NCBI RefSeq assembly: GCF_020551945.1
Contig: NZ_JAJBZH010000003.1
Span: 516,347 to 580,346 of the forward strand
Direction of reading: 5' to 3'
DNA: 64,000 nucleotides
DNA from: Cellulosimicrobium marinum
Lineage (GTDB): Bacteria; Actinomycetota; Actinomycetes; Actinomycetales; Cellulomonadaceae
A program made the translations under genes and the position numbers. The notes under the pieces are model-generated. The model did not search any database. It was given only the letters and a program-made list of their open reading frames with translations, and was not told the DNA's origin. Below are positions 8,446 through 16,861 of this stretch, in pieces. Position 1 is the stretch's first letter, and every line of letters starts with the position of its first letter.

Positions 8446-10130
8446 TGGCCCGTCGCCCGACGGGTCAGGGCCGGGTCGTGCTCACCGTGCGCGCCCGCAT
8501 GCTCGCCGCGTTCCTCGCCCTCAGCGCGTTCGCGCTCGTCCTCGCCGGCGGCGCGGCCTACCTGCTGCAGCGCGAGCAGGTCGACGCACGGATCGACGAG
8601 AGCCTGCGGCAGGCGGCGGGCGAGGTGAGCACCCTCAGCGCGTCCGGGACCAACCCGGTGACCGGTGAGCCGTTCTCGTCGACCGAGGACGTCGTGGTGG
8701 CCGCCATGCAGCTCATGGTCCCCGCCCGCAACGAGGGCGTCGTGGGGCTGCGCGACGCGCGTGCGCCGCTCGTCACCCAGCAGAGCGTGCAGGTCCATCT
8801 CGAGGACGACCCGGCGCTCCTGGAGGCCCTCGCCGCCGACGTCGCCGGCACCCGGACGGTCCTGCGGTCCGTGACGACACCGGTCGCCGACTACCGCGCG
8901 GTCGTCGTGCCGGTCCTCGCCGACCCGACGTCCGCGGACGCCTCGGCGACCGGGCAGACGCCCCCGCCCTCCCCCGGCGCCCCCGTCACCCCGGACACGG
9001 GGACCGCGCTCGTCCTCGCCTACGACCGCGGGGCGGAGCAGGCGGAGTTCACGCGGGTGTTCGGCACCTACGCGCTCGTCGCGCTCGTCGCGCTCCTGCT
9101 CACGGGCGTCGTCGGCTGGGTGGTCGCCGGGCGGCTCCTGCGCCCGATCCGCGTCCTCGCCCGCACCGCGCAGGACATCGGCGAGAGCGACCTGTCCGCG
9201 CGCATCCCCGTCACGGGGAACGACGACCTGTCCCACCTGTCGCGCACGGTCAACGGGATGCTCGACCGGCTCGAGGGCGCGTTCGAGTCGCAGCGGCGCC
9301 TGCTCGACGACGTCGGGCACGAGCTGCGCACCCCTCTCACGGTGGTCCGGGGCCACCTCGAGCTCATGGACCCGCAGGACCCGCAGGACGCGCGCGAGAC
9401 CCGCGACCTCACGCTCGACGAGCTCGACCGGATGAACCGCCTCGTCGACGACCTCGTCACCCTCGCGACGATCGGCCGCCCCGACTTCGTGCGCCCCGCC
9501 GACGCGGACGTCGGCCGCCTCACCGACGACGTGCACGACAAGATCCGCACGCTCGGGGACCGGCGCTGGCTCGTCGACGCCCGCGCCGACGTCGTCGCAC
9601 CGGTCGACTCCCAGCGGCTCACCCAGGCCCTCCTGCAGCTCGCCGCGAACGCGGTGAAGTTCTCCGCCGACGGCACGGTCGTCGCGATCGGGTCCGCGGT
9701 GTCCGACGACGGCACGCGCCTGCGCCTGTGGGTGCGCGACGAGGGGGTCGGGATCGCCCCGGACCAGGCGGACCGCATCTTCGAGCGCTTCGCCCAGGCC
9801 CCGGCGCCCGCGGGCCGCGAGCGCCCCGAGGGCGCCGGCCTGGGCCTGGCCATCGTCAGCGCGATCGCCGAGGGTCACGGCGGGCACGCGTCCGTCGCGT
9901 CCACGCCGGGCGTGGGCTCGACGTTCACCCTCGACCTGCCGGTCGAGTCCGCGGCCGTGCCGACCGGCACGACGTGGACCGGGCCAGGGAGCACGGGGAG
10001 GGCCGCGCCCGGCCCGACCGCGCCCACCGTGCCGACGGTCCCGACCGCACCCACGCCCACCCTGCCCGCGCCGGGCGACGACGACGCGGGGGCGGCCGTG
10101 CCCCGCACCGACGGAAGGACCCACCCGTGA
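8445..10130 (+). CDS. OmpR-type sensor histidine kinase
   Basis: This is a membrane sensor kinase of 561 residues. Span 1 is near residues 19-41, an extracellular domain of about 165 residues follows (its end Pro/Thr-rich), and span 2 is near 208-229. Then come a HAMP linker, a HisKA domain with phosphoacceptor His292 in DVGHELRTPLT, and HATPase boxes (QLAANAVKFS, RDEGVGIAPDQAD, GAGLGLAIV). The last 65 residues are an unusual Pro/Thr/Ala-rich cytoplasmic tail with repeats of TVPT and APT. It starts inside the stop of the poly-Asp protein and ends inside the start of the regulator. The signal is unknown; cations or cell-wall state fit the neighbours. Confidence 0.94.
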
Positions 10131-10798
10131 GCCAGATCCTCGTCGCCGAGGACGAGACCCGCATCGCGTCGTTCGTCGCCAAGGGCCTGCGGTCCGCGGG
10201 GTACGCCAGCACCACCGTCGCGACCGGGCGCGAGGCGTTCGACCTCGCCAGCACGGGCGACTTCGCCCTCCTCGTGCTCGACATCGGGCTGCCCGACCAG
10301 GACGGGTTCACCGTGCTGCGGCGCCTGCGGGAGACCGGCAACGCGATCCCCGTCATCATCCTCACGGCGCGCACGTCGGTCCACGACACCGTCGCCGGGC
10401 TGGAGGGCGGCGCGGACGACTACATGGCGAAGCCGTTCCGGTTCGAGGAGCTCCTGGCACGCATCCGGCTGCGCCTGCGCGCCGAGCCGGCGGGCGAGGT
10501 CACGGTGCTCACCCACGGGAGCCTCAGCCTCGACCTCCGGACGCGCCGCGCCCGGACCGGCGACCGCGAGGTGGACCTCTCCGCGCGGGAGTTCGCCCTC
10601 GCCGAGGCGTTCCTGCGCAACCCCGGGCAGGTGCTCAGCCGCGAGCAGCTCCTGTCGCGGGTGTGGGGCTACGACTTCGACCCCGGCTCGAACGTGGTCG
10701 ACGTGTACGTGCGCTACCTGCGCAACAAGCTCGGCGCGGAGCACGTCGTCACGGTGCGGGGCATGGGGTACCGCCTCGCCGACACGTCACGCGGCTGA
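10127..10798 (+). CDS. OmpR/PhoP-family response regulator
   Basis: This is the 223-residue regulator paired with the preceding kinase. Receiver: acidic pair ED at 8-9, phosphoacceptor Asp52 in LLVLDIGLP, the Thr switch in ILTARTS and Lys in MAKPFRFEELLARI. The winged-helix DNA-binding domain follows (LSAREFALAEAFLRNPGQV, then VDVYVRYLRNKLG and VRGMGYRL). Regulators of this family bind direct repeats spaced 11 bp; such repeats (TCTCAT type) precede the first gene of this operon and recur upstream of the two neighbouring transcription units. A strong hairpin follows the stop. Confidence 0.95.
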   Translation: MSQILVAEDETRIASFVAKGLRSAGYASTTVATGREAFDLASTGDFALLVLDIGLPDQDGFTVLRRLRETGNAIPVIILTARTSVHDTVAGLEGGADDYMAKPFRFEELLARIRLRLRAEPAGEVTVLTHGSLSLDLRTRRARTGDREVDLSAREFALAEAFLRNPGQVLSREQLLSRVWGYDFDPGSNVVDVYVRYLRNKLGAEHVVTVRGMGYRLADTSRG

Positions 10799-10834
10799 CG
10801 CACCCCTCGAGCGGCTGACGAGCCCCCCTCGACA

Positions 10835-10872
10835 CGACGACGCCCGCCCCGGGCGGGGGACGGGCGTCGTCG
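10835..10872. terminator. Terminator between convergent genes
   Basis: CGACGACGCCCG and CGGGCGTCGTCG form a perfect 12-bp stem with a 14-nt GC-rich loop. It lies 37 nt past the regulator stop and 27 nt past the stop of the convergent repeat protein, so it can serve both directions. No T-tract. Confidence 0.7.
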
Positions 10873-10898
10873 CGCGGGAGGCCCCGCGGCACGGGGGC

Positions 10899-11402
10899 TC
10901 AGGCGGCCGACTGCGGCGTCGGCGGCGTGACCGGGCTGGCCGGGCTGGCCGGGCTGGCCGGGGTCTGCGCCGAGGGCGCCGTCTGAGCGGTCGGCGCCGA
11001 GGCCGGCGACTGCGCCGTCGGTGCCGAGGCCGGGGTCTGGGCCGTCTGCGCGGAGGCCGGGGTCTGGGCCGACGCCGGCGTCGGGGCGGAGGCCGCGGTC
11101 TGCGCCGTCTGCGCCGACACCGCGGTCTGCGCCGTCTGCGCCGACACCGCGCTCTGCACCGTCTGGGCGGTCTGCGCCGACACCGTGGTCTGCGCCGTCA
11201 CCGTCGTCACGGACGACCCGTTCTGCACGGCGCTGGGGCTCGGCGACCCGCTCGGGGACGACGAGGGGGTGGTGACCTCCGCGGCGGGCGAGACGACGGC
11301 GTCGTCGGGTGCGTCGAACGCGCCCTGCGCGGTGGCGACGGTGGCGCCGAGGGCGACGGCGCCGAGCGCCCCGGTGACGATCCATGCGCTGCGAGCCTTC
11401 AT
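10899..11402 (-). CDS. Secreted Ser/Ala/Gln/Thr-repeat protein
   Basis: Not a recognised family. ATG 11402, with GGAG at good spacing, gives 167 residues. An N-terminal signal peptide (MKARSAWIVT, then an Ala/Gly/Val-rich core) is followed by a linker rich in Ser and Pro. From about residue 68 on, degenerate repeats are built from SAQTAQT, SAPTAQ and SAQTPA, ending in PASPASP. The mature protein would be unstructured, without Cys or charge, like a cell-wall spacer or an O-mannosylated surface protein. It converges on the two-component operon, and TCTCAT-type repeats upstream (11470-11506) suggest control by that system. The DNA contains in-frame tandem repeats, so length polymorphism is likely. 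Confidence 0.75.
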   Translation of the reverse strand: MKARSAWIVTGALGAVALGATVATAQGAFDAPDDAVVSPAAEVTTPSSSPSGSPSPSAVQNGSSVTTVTAQTTVSAQTAQTVQSAVSAQTAQTAVSAQTAQTAASAPTPASAQTPASAQTAQTPASAPTAQSPASAPTAQTAPSAQTPASPASPASPVTPPTPQSAA

Positions 11403-11469
11403 GGTCCTGCTCCTTCGTGTCGGTGCGCGGTCCTGGTGTCCGCGTCTGGACCGAGTCTTTCGGGGGTGG

Positions 11470-11506
11470 GTGAGACGGCGAGGAGCCGCCGATGAGAGAC
11501 CTCTCA
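11470..11506 (-). promoter_or_regulatory. Candidate response-regulator site upstream of the repeat protein
   Basis: Read on the minus strand, TCTCAT and TCTCAC are 22 bp (two 11-bp steps) apart, with GCTCCT at the middle step. A 14-bp inverted repeat TGAGAGACCTCTCA (11493-11506) overlaps it and is shared with the site at 12857-12885. AAGACT lies 10 nt downstream of the last repeat as a possible -10. The inverted repeat also contains the stop codon of the upstream phosphotransferase gene. Confidence 0.5.
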
Positions 11507-12823
11507 GGGAACGCGGTGGCCGGCGCGCACGGCGTCGGCGACGAGTCCCTCGGCGATCGCCAGCCACGTGCGCGCCAGCGCGGCGTCCACCGCGCCGGAC
11601 GCCAGCGACAGGACCACCCCTGCTGTCCGGGCGCGCAGGACCGCGGGGTCGACGGCGCGGTCGAACTCCGCGAGGCACCGCTCGACGAGGCCTTCCGACC
11701 CGGCGTAGTCGCCCGGCGAGAGGCTGGGGAGCACGGCGAGGTGGGCCACCACGCACGCGAGGTCGTCGACCCGGTGGCCCGGCCCCAGCGTGTCGAGGTC
11801 GAGGAGCACGCCCACGCGATCGCCCGCGGCGTCGGCGAGGAGCACGTTGGCGGCGTGGAAGTCCCCGTGCGTCGCGACGACGGGCCCGAGCGCGTGCTCG
11901 TCGACGGCCGCGACGGCCTGCGCGACGGCGTCGGCGCGCGCGGCGTCGAGCCCGTGCACCTCGACCGCCGTCCGCGCGTAGCGGTGGACGCGCGCCGCCC
12001 AGGCCGCGCGCCGGGTGAGCGCCGTGGCGGCGGGGGGCAGCTCGTCGAGGGCGCGGAGCAGCGCGCGCGGGTCGAACGCCGTGGCGCGCGAGGCCACCGG
12101 CGTCGCGGCGAGGTGCTGGGCGAGCGACCGGCCGTGCGCCTCCTCGAGGACGACGACGCCGTCCGCGCTCCAGGTGAGGCACCGTGGTCCGCGCACCGCA
12201 CCCGGCGGCCGGTCCCCTCCCCCGAGCAGGACGTGGCGGCGCACGACGGACCGGACACGGTCGGGACGGACCACCTTGACGTACACGACGCCGCGCGTCG
12301 TGCGGGCACGCAGCACCGCGCGGCGCAGGGGACGGTAGGCCACGACCTCGACGGAGACGACGTCGACCGGGTGCCCGGACGCCCGCAGCCGACGCGTGAG
12401 GGCGTCGGCGTCGCAGGCCTCGGCCAGCCCGGGCAGGAGCGGGTCGGCGGGGTGCCGCCACACGTGCAGGACCCGGTCCTCGTCGGCGAGCCGCACGACA
12501 CCGGCGCCGAGCGACCCGGCGGGCAGGTCGGCGGTGGTCGCGAGGAGGTACTCGACCGCCTCGACGGACCGGGGCGCACCCTCGGCGAGCGGCGCCGCGT
12601 CGCGGTGGGCGACGACGTCGAACCCCACGGTGACCTCCGCGCCCGGTCGCGCGTGGACCTGGTCGACGCGCCACGTGCCGAGCCGGGCGCCGTCGGCCCC
12701 GAGCGCGGCCGCGAGGACGTCCGCGGCTGCCGGCCCGGTGAGGAGCTCGAGCCAGCGCGTGTGGTCGGGGTCCGTGGCCGGGGCGGACCCCTGGCCCGGC
12801 CGGGTGGCGGTCGTGGGGCTCAT
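11504..12823 (-). CDS. APH-family phosphotransferase
   Basis: This is a protein-kinase-fold small-molecule phosphotransferase (aminoglycoside phosphotransferase/choline kinase group) of 439 residues from ATG 12823. The C-terminal half carries the catalytic Brenner-like motif THGDFHAANVLL, with the catalytic Asp and Asn, and the metal-binding segment VLLDLDTLGPGHRVDDLA. The N-terminal 200 residues are divergent but include a plausible ATP-binding lobe (VVYVKVVRPD). The substrate is unknown; many such genes act on sugars, choline or homoserine-like compounds rather than antibiotics. It ends in the operator upstream of the repeat-protein gene. Regulator-type repeats lie 34-62 bp upstream of its start. 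Confidence 0.8.
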   Translation of the reverse strand: MSPTTATRPGQGSAPATDPDHTRWLELLTGPAAADVLAAALGADGARLGTWRVDQVHARPGAEVTVGFDVVAHRDAAPLAEGAPRSVEAVEYLLATTADLPAGSLGAGVVRLADEDRVLHVWRHPADPLLPGLAEACDADALTRRLRASGHPVDVVSVEVVAYRPLRRAVLRARTTRGVVYVKVVRPDRVRSVVRRHVLLGGGDRPPGAVRGPRCLTWSADGVVVLEEAHGRSLAQHLAATPVASRATAFDPRALLRALDELPPAATALTRRAAWAARVHRYARTAVEVHGLDAARADAVAQAVAAVDEHALGPVVATHGDFHAANVLLADAAGDRVGVLLDLDTLGPGHRVDDLACVVAHLAVLPSLSPGDYAGSEGLVERCLAEFDRAVDPAVLRARTAGVVLSLASGAVDAALARTWLAIAEGLVADAVRAGHRVP

Positions 12824-12856
12824 GCCCCCAGCAGAGCGCGGCGACGTGGGGGTGGT

Positions 12857-12885
12857 GTGAGACCCGGATGAGAGACCTCTCATCC
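12857..12885. promoter_or_regulatory. Candidate response-regulator site between divergent genes
   Basis: On the minus strand TCTCAT and TCTCAC stand exactly 11 bp apart. A 20-bp perfect inverted repeat, GGATGAGAG-AC-CTCTCATCC (12866-12885), covers the first. The 14-bp core TGAGAGACCTCTCA is identical to that at 11493-11506. It could serve the phosphotransferase (minus), the membrane protein (plus), or both. Confidence 0.5.
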
Positions 12886-12903
12886 GCCGCGGTCGCCCCC
12901 CTC

Positions 12904-12955
12904 TTGACGCCGGGCCGGGAGGGCCCGATGATGAACATTGTGTCAATACATATTG
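12904..12955 (+). promoter_or_regulatory. Promoter with AT-rich GntR-type operator at the start codon
   Basis: TTGACG (12904-12909), a 17-bp spacer and GATGAT (12927-12932) make a good promoter. The transcription start would fall near 12939. There lies an AT-rich patch with two overlapping inverted repeats, ATTG-TGT-CAAT (12937-12947) and CAATA-CA-TATTG (12944-12955), very unusual in this GC-rich DNA. It is a natural operator for the GntR-type repressor encoded by the second gene of the unit. Confidence 0.55.
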
Positions 12956-13911
12956 CCCTGGTCGGCCTGCTCGTCGTCGCGCCCGTCGCGGTGCTCGTCT
13001 GGCTCGTCGCCGCCGTCACGGTCCGCCCCCCGGCCGACCAGGCCCCGCCCGGCGTCACGGACCCCGCCGCGGCCCGCCGCGCCCGCCGGCACGCCGGCAC
13101 CGGCGCCGCCCTCGCCCTCGTCGCCGCGGCCGGAGCCCTCCTGCTCGCCGCGCACACCGCCGCGAGCACCCTCTCCGGTCTCGGGGCCGGCGTCGCCGTC
13201 GGGCTCCTGCCCGCCACCGCGGGCCTCACCTTCCTCGCCGCCCTCGCCCTCACCGAGGTCACGTGGCCCTCACCCGCCGGGGCGCGCCGGTCCGCGAGCC
13301 TCGTGCCCCGCTCCGTGCACGACGTCGCGCCGGCCCGCCTGCGCCGCTGGACGTGGACCACGGGCGCGGTCGCCGCCCTCGCGTGCCTCCTCGGTGGGCT
13401 CACCGCGCGACCGGACGGCCGCTCCGTCGGCTACGTCGACGACCTCGTCTCCGGCGCCAGCAGCCCCTACCCGGGCTGGTTCTACGGCCTGCCCCTGCTC
13501 GGCGCGTGCCTGCTCGTGCTCCTCGGCGCCGAGGCGTGCCTGCGCCTCGTCGTCCGTCGCCCCGCGGTCGCCGGGGTCGACGCGCGCTGGGACCTCGACC
13601 TGCGCCGCCTGTCCGCCCACCGGCTGCTCCGCGGCGCGCAGCTCACCGTCGGGCTCACCGCCGCGGGCATGCTCCTCGTCGGGGGCACCGCCGCGCACCG
13701 CCTCGCCGCCGGTGCCGCCGCGAACGGCGCGAGCGCCGGAGCCGCCGGTCCGGCGGGCGTCGTCGCCCTCACGCTCGGCGTCGCGCTGCTCCTCGCCGTG
13801 GTGGCCGTCGCGCTCGTCCCCGGCCCGGCCCCCCGCCTGCCCGACCGCGCCGGCGACGCGCAGCACAGCCCCGGCGCGGTCCCGGCGACGAGGAGCGCGG
13901 ATGCCCGCTGA
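12931..13911 (+). CDS. Multi-pass membrane protein coupled to a GntR regulator
   Basis: Not a recognised family beyond its layout. ATG 12931, with GGGAGGG 7 nt before it, gives 326 residues. ATG 12928 and a leaderless GTG 12940 are alternatives. About seven hydrophobic segments can be seen: residues 3-25, 50-72, 76-98, a tryptophan/arginine-rich loop, then 148-165, 190-212, 250-270 and 288-312. The loop between spans 4 and 5 has YPGWFYGLP. Membrane genes of this sort paired with small YtrA-type repressors often respond to cell-wall antibiotics or envelope stress. The 3' end overlaps the regulator gene by 11 nt. Function otherwise unknown. Confidence 0.75.
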   Translation: MNIVSIHIALVGLLVVAPVAVLVWLVAAVTVRPPADQAPPGVTDPAAARRARRHAGTGAALALVAAAGALLLAAHTAASTLSGLGAGVAVGLLPATAGLTFLAALALTEVTWPSPAGARRSASLVPRSVHDVAPARLRRWTWTTGAVAALACLLGGLTARPDGRSVGYVDDLVSGASSPYPGWFYGLPLLGACLLVLLGAEACLRLVVRRPAVAGVDARWDLDLRRLSAHRLLRGAQLTVGLTAAGMLLVGGTAAHRLAAGAAANGASAGAAGPAGVVALTLGVALLLAVVAVALVPGPAPRLPDRAGDAQHSPGAVPATRSADAR

Positions 13912-14287
13912 CCTGCGCGTCGAGATCGACCTCGACGCCCCCGACCCGCCCTACGCGCAGATCCGCGCCCAGGTCGTCGCGCACGTCGCGGCCGGTCACC
14001 TCTCCCCCGGTGACCGGCTGCCGCCCATCCGTGCGCTCGCGAGCGACCTCGGGCTCGCCGCCGGGACGGTCGCGCGGGCCTACCGCGAGCTGGAGGCGGC
14101 GGGGGTGGTGGTGACCCGCCGGCGCGCCGGGACGGTCGTCGCCGACGGCGTCACACCCTCCGACGTGGACGCCCGGCGCGCGGCCCGCGACCTCGTCGCG
14201 ACGGCCCGGCACTCCGGGCTCGACGACGCGACCGTCCTCGACCTCGTCCGCACGGCCCTCGCGCAGGACCCCGACCCGACGTCCTGA
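13901..14287 (+). CDS. GntR-family regulator, YtrA type
   Basis: This is a short transcription repressor of 128 residues, the usual YtrA-subfamily length. The winged helix-turn-helix is at 16-80: PYAQIRAQVVAHVAAG, GDRLPPIRALASDLGLA, GTVARAYRELEAAGVV and the wing RRRAGTVV. A helical tail of about 45 residues follows instead of a ligand-binding domain. ATG 13901 follows GAGGAG and overlaps the membrane gene. YtrA-type repressors normally control their own operon; the AT-rich inverted repeats at 12937-12955 are the likely operator. Confidence 0.9.
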   Translation: MPADLRVEIDLDAPDPPYAQIRAQVVAHVAAGHLSPGDRLPPIRALASDLGLAAGTVARAYRELEAAGVVVTRRRAGTVVADGVTPSDVDARRAARDLVATARHSGLDDATVLDLVRTALAQDPDPTS

Positions 14288-14417
14288 CGCCCCTGACGGC
14301 CCTCCCCGCCCAGCCGACCTGACCGCCCGGACCACCCGGACCGCCCTGACCGCTCCGTCCCCGCAGGACTCCACGGTGCGCGCGCCGCGCGCGTCCTGGA
14401 CCACGAGCGCGCCGGGT

Positions 14418-14515
14418 GTCACGAGAGCGTCACGATCGTGGCGCCGTCGGGACGCCGGGGTGGCGCCACGCCGCGCGCGGCGGATGATGGACCTCCGCCC
14501 GGTGCGTCACGAGAG
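14418..14515 (+). promoter_or_regulatory. GTCACGA direct repeats upstream of the L,D-transpeptidase
   Basis: GTCACGA occurs at 14418 and 14429 (11-bp step), and GTCACGAGAG at 14418 and again at 14506. CACGATCGTG (14431-14440) is a perfect palindrome. The 11-bp direct GTCAC repeats resemble reported binding sites of MtrA, an OmpR-type regulator of cell-wall genes in actinobacteria. The rest of 14288-14547 holds nothing else I can name. Confidence 0.4.
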
Positions 14516-14547
14516 GCCCGCGCGGCGCAGGAGGACGGGGGACCGAC

Positions 14548-15567
14548 GTGGAGCAGGACGCAGCAGACAGGACGGTGCACCTCGGGCGCCCGGGGGCCTC
14601 CCGGGAGCGCCGACGCCGCAGGACCCGCCGGACCGGGACCGCGCTCGTGCTCGCCGCGACGCTCGTCGTGCTGTCGGGCTGCCAGGCGGGCTGGCCCGAC
14701 ATGGAACCGGGCCGGGCGCCGTCGGCCGACGCCGCGTCGTCGGGCACCGCGACGCCCGACGCCGGCGGGACGGCCGGGACGAGCGCCCCGTCCACGACCG
14801 ACGCGCCGACGCCCACCGAGACGACGACCACCGAGACGACGACCGAGCCCACGCCGTCCGAGACACCCGACCCCGCGCCGTCGGACACGCCCGACCCGGC
14901 ACCCAGCCCCACGGCCGAGGAGTCCACCCCGCCGCCCACGACCGAGCCGACCCCGCCCGCGGAGCCCGCGACGCTCCAGCGCGGCGCCACGGGCGACCGT
15001 GTGCGCGTGCTGCAGGAGCGGCTCGCCGAGCTCGGCTACTTCATCCCGCCGCCCGACGGCGCGTTCGGGCCGGGCACCCAGCAGGCGGTGTGGGCGCTGC
15101 AGAAGGCGGCGGGGATCTCCCGCGACGGCGTCGTGGGGCCCGCGACGCAGGCCGCGCTCGACGAGGGCGTGCGGCCCGCGGCCCGGAGCGGGGCGGGCAA
15201 GGTCGTCGAGATCGACCTCAACCGGCAGCTCCTCCTCGCGGTCGAGGACGGGCGCGTCGTCACGGTCGTCAACGCGTCGACGGGCAACGGCGAGACGTTC
15301 GAGGCGAAGGGGCGCACGTACCGGGCGGGCACCCCGCGGGGCACGTTCGCCGTGGGGCGACAGGTGGACGCGAACTACGAGTCGAGCCTCGAGCTGGGCA
15401 GCATGTGGCGACCGAAGTTCTTCACGGGCGGCATCGCGGTCCACGGGTCGCCGTCGATCCCGCCGTGGCCGGCGTCGCACGGGTGCGTGCGCGTGGCGAA
15501 CGGGGCGATGAACTGGATCTGGGACTCCTGGGGCGCCCCGCCGGGCACGACGGTCCTCGTCTACTGA
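14548..15567 (+). CDS. L,D-transpeptidase lipoprotein with peptidoglycan-binding domain
   Basis: This is a YkuD-type enzyme expected to make 3-3 (meso-Dap to meso-Dap) or related peptidoglycan cross-links outside the membrane. It has 339 residues from GTG 14548. The features are an Arg-rich N-terminus, a signal helix ending in lipobox LSGC (Cys45), and a Thr/Pro/Glu-rich spacer (about 60-145). A PG_binding_1 domain follows (LQRGATGDRVRVLQERLAELG), then the YkuD domain with the catalytic His in IAVHGSPS and Cys in SHGCVRV. Candidate MtrA-like repeats lie upstream. It converges on murB, with a shared terminator between them. Confidence 0.92.
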   Translation: MEQDAADRTVHLGRPGASRERRRRRTRRTGTALVLAATLVVLSGCQAGWPDMEPGRAPSADAASSGTATPDAGGTAGTSAPSTTDAPTPTETTTTETTTEPTPSETPDPAPSDTPDPAPSPTAEESTPPPTTEPTPPAEPATLQRGATGDRVRVLQERLAELGYFIPPPDGAFGPGTQQAVWALQKAAGISRDGVVGPATQAALDEGVRPAARSGAGKVVEIDLNRQLLLAVEDGRVVTVVNASTGNGETFEAKGRTYRAGTPRGTFAVGRQVDANYESSLELGSMWRPKFFTGGIAVHGSPSIPPWPASHGCVRVANGAMNWIWDSWGAPPGTTVLVY

Positions 15568-15568
15568 C

Positions 15569-15631
15569 CGCTGAGTGCGGGGTCTTCGTCCCTGCCGGGT
15601 CCGGGGGACGACAGATCCCCCGCACTCAGCG
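15569..15631. terminator. Long inverted repeat between convergent L,D-transpeptidase gene and murB
   Basis: CGCTGAGTGCGGGG (15569-15582) and its exact complement (15618-15631) form a 14-bp stem with a 35-nt loop that fills the whole gap between the two stop codons. It is probably a bidirectional terminator. The size of the loop is unusual and a repeated extragenic element is possible. Confidence 0.65.
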
Positions 15632-16852
15632 TCAGAGGGAGACGCCCACGAGGACCGGCTCGGGGACGAGCTCGACGCCGAAGGTGTCGCGCACGCCGTC
15701 GCGCACCGCGCGCGCGAGCTCCACGACGTCCGCCGCGCTCGCCCCGCCGCGGTTGGTCAGGGCGAGCGTGTGCCGCGTCGAGAGCGTCGCCGTGCTCGCG
15801 GGACCGTGCACGCCGAACCCCTTCGTGAAGCCCGCGTGCTCGATCAGCCACGCGGCCGACGTCTTGACGAGCGTCGGGTCGATCTCGCCGAGGCTCGGGC
15901 CGGTGGTGCTGCTCGGCGTCGCCGAGCGCACGGGGTAGCGGGGCGCGTCCGCGGGCAGCGTGCCCGCCTGGTCGGCCGGGACGACGGGGTTGGTGAAGAA
16001 CGACCCGGCGCTCCACCGGTCGTGGTCCGGCGCGGCCGGGTCGTCGAGCAGCATCCCCTTGCCGCCGCGCAGCGCGAGGACGGCGTCGCGCACGTCCGCC
16101 GACGGCGCACGCTCACCCACCTGCACGCCGAGCCGGCGGGCGAGCTCGGGGTAGGCGACCGGCGCGGAGAGCGACCCGAGACGCACCTGGAACCCGACCT
16201 CGAGCACGACGAACCGCGGCGACGGGTACCACGGCCCGTCGTCGTCGGTGCGCTCGTGCATCGTCCGCTTGAGCACGGACGTGCGGTAGCCGAACCCGAG
16301 CTCGCCGACCGCGAGCGTCCGCACGCGCCCGCGCGCCCGGTCCCACGTGCGCACCGTCGAGACCGCGCCCGCGACCTCCTGCCCGTACGCGCCGATGTTC
16401 TGCACGGGCGCGGCGCCGACCGTGCCGGGGATGCCCGACAGCGCCTCGACACCGACCCACTCCTCGGCCACCGCGCGCGCCACGAGCGCGTCCCAGTCCT
16501 GGCCCGCCGGGGCGGTGAAGCTCGCGCCGCCGCACGAGTCCTGCGCGTCCACGACGACGCCCTGGCGCAGGTCGCGCACGACGACGCCCCCGAACCCCTC
16601 GTCGGAGACGAGCAGGTTCGACCCGCCGCCGAGGACGAGCAGCGGCTCCCCCGCGGCGTCGGCGGCGCGCACGGTCTCGACGAGCTCCGCCTCGTCGTGC
16701 ACCTCGACGTACCGGTCGGCGGACCCGCCGACGCGCAGCGTCGTCAGCTCGGCGAGCGCCGGGGCGCCGGGCGCGTCGGGCCGGACGCCGGGTCGGGTCG
16801 CGGCCACGGTCGCGGGGTCGACGACGGGGGCACCGGTGGGTTCGCAGGTCAC
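15632..16852 (-). CDS. murB: UDP-N-acetylenolpyruvoylglucosamine reductase
   Basis: MurB is the FAD enzyme that reduces enolpyruvyl-UDP-GlcNAc with NADPH to UDP-MurNAc in cytosolic peptidoglycan synthesis. The 406-residue product is a type I MurB with a long insert. FAD-binding: LTTLRVGGSADRYVE, VLGGGSNLLVSDEGF, and SGIPGTVGAAPVQNIGAYG (about 140-158). The catalytic Ser is in SAGSFFTNPVV near residue 292. The final Glu region reads VPEPVLVG. Start GTG 16852 has no strong ribosome site. It lies 9 nt after an MFS gene and converges on the L,D-transpeptidase, a cell-wall cluster. Confidence 0.95.
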   Translation of the reverse strand: MTCEPTGAPVVDPATVAATRPGVRPDAPGAPALAELTTLRVGGSADRYVEVHDEAELVETVRAADAAGEPLLVLGGGSNLLVSDEGFGGVVVRDLRQGVVVDAQDSCGGASFTAPAGQDWDALVARAVAEEWVGVEALSGIPGTVGAAPVQNIGAYGQEVAGAVSTVRTWDRARGRVRTLAVGELGFGYRTSVLKRTMHERTDDDGPWYPSPRFVVLEVGFQVRLGSLSAPVAYPELARRLGVQVGERAPSADVRDAVLALRGGKGMLLDDPAAPDHDRWSAGSFFTNPVVPADQAGTLPADAPRYPVRSATPSSTTGPSLGEIDPTLVKTSAAWLIEHAGFTKGFGVHGPASTATLSTRHTLALTNRGGASAADVVELARAVRDGVRDTFGVELVPEPVLVGVSL

Positions 16853-16861
16853 CCGGACAGC

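Noticed and set aside
11504-12823. Aminoglycoside resistance gene
   Set aside because: Only the general APH fold motifs are present; nothing points to antibiotic substrates.
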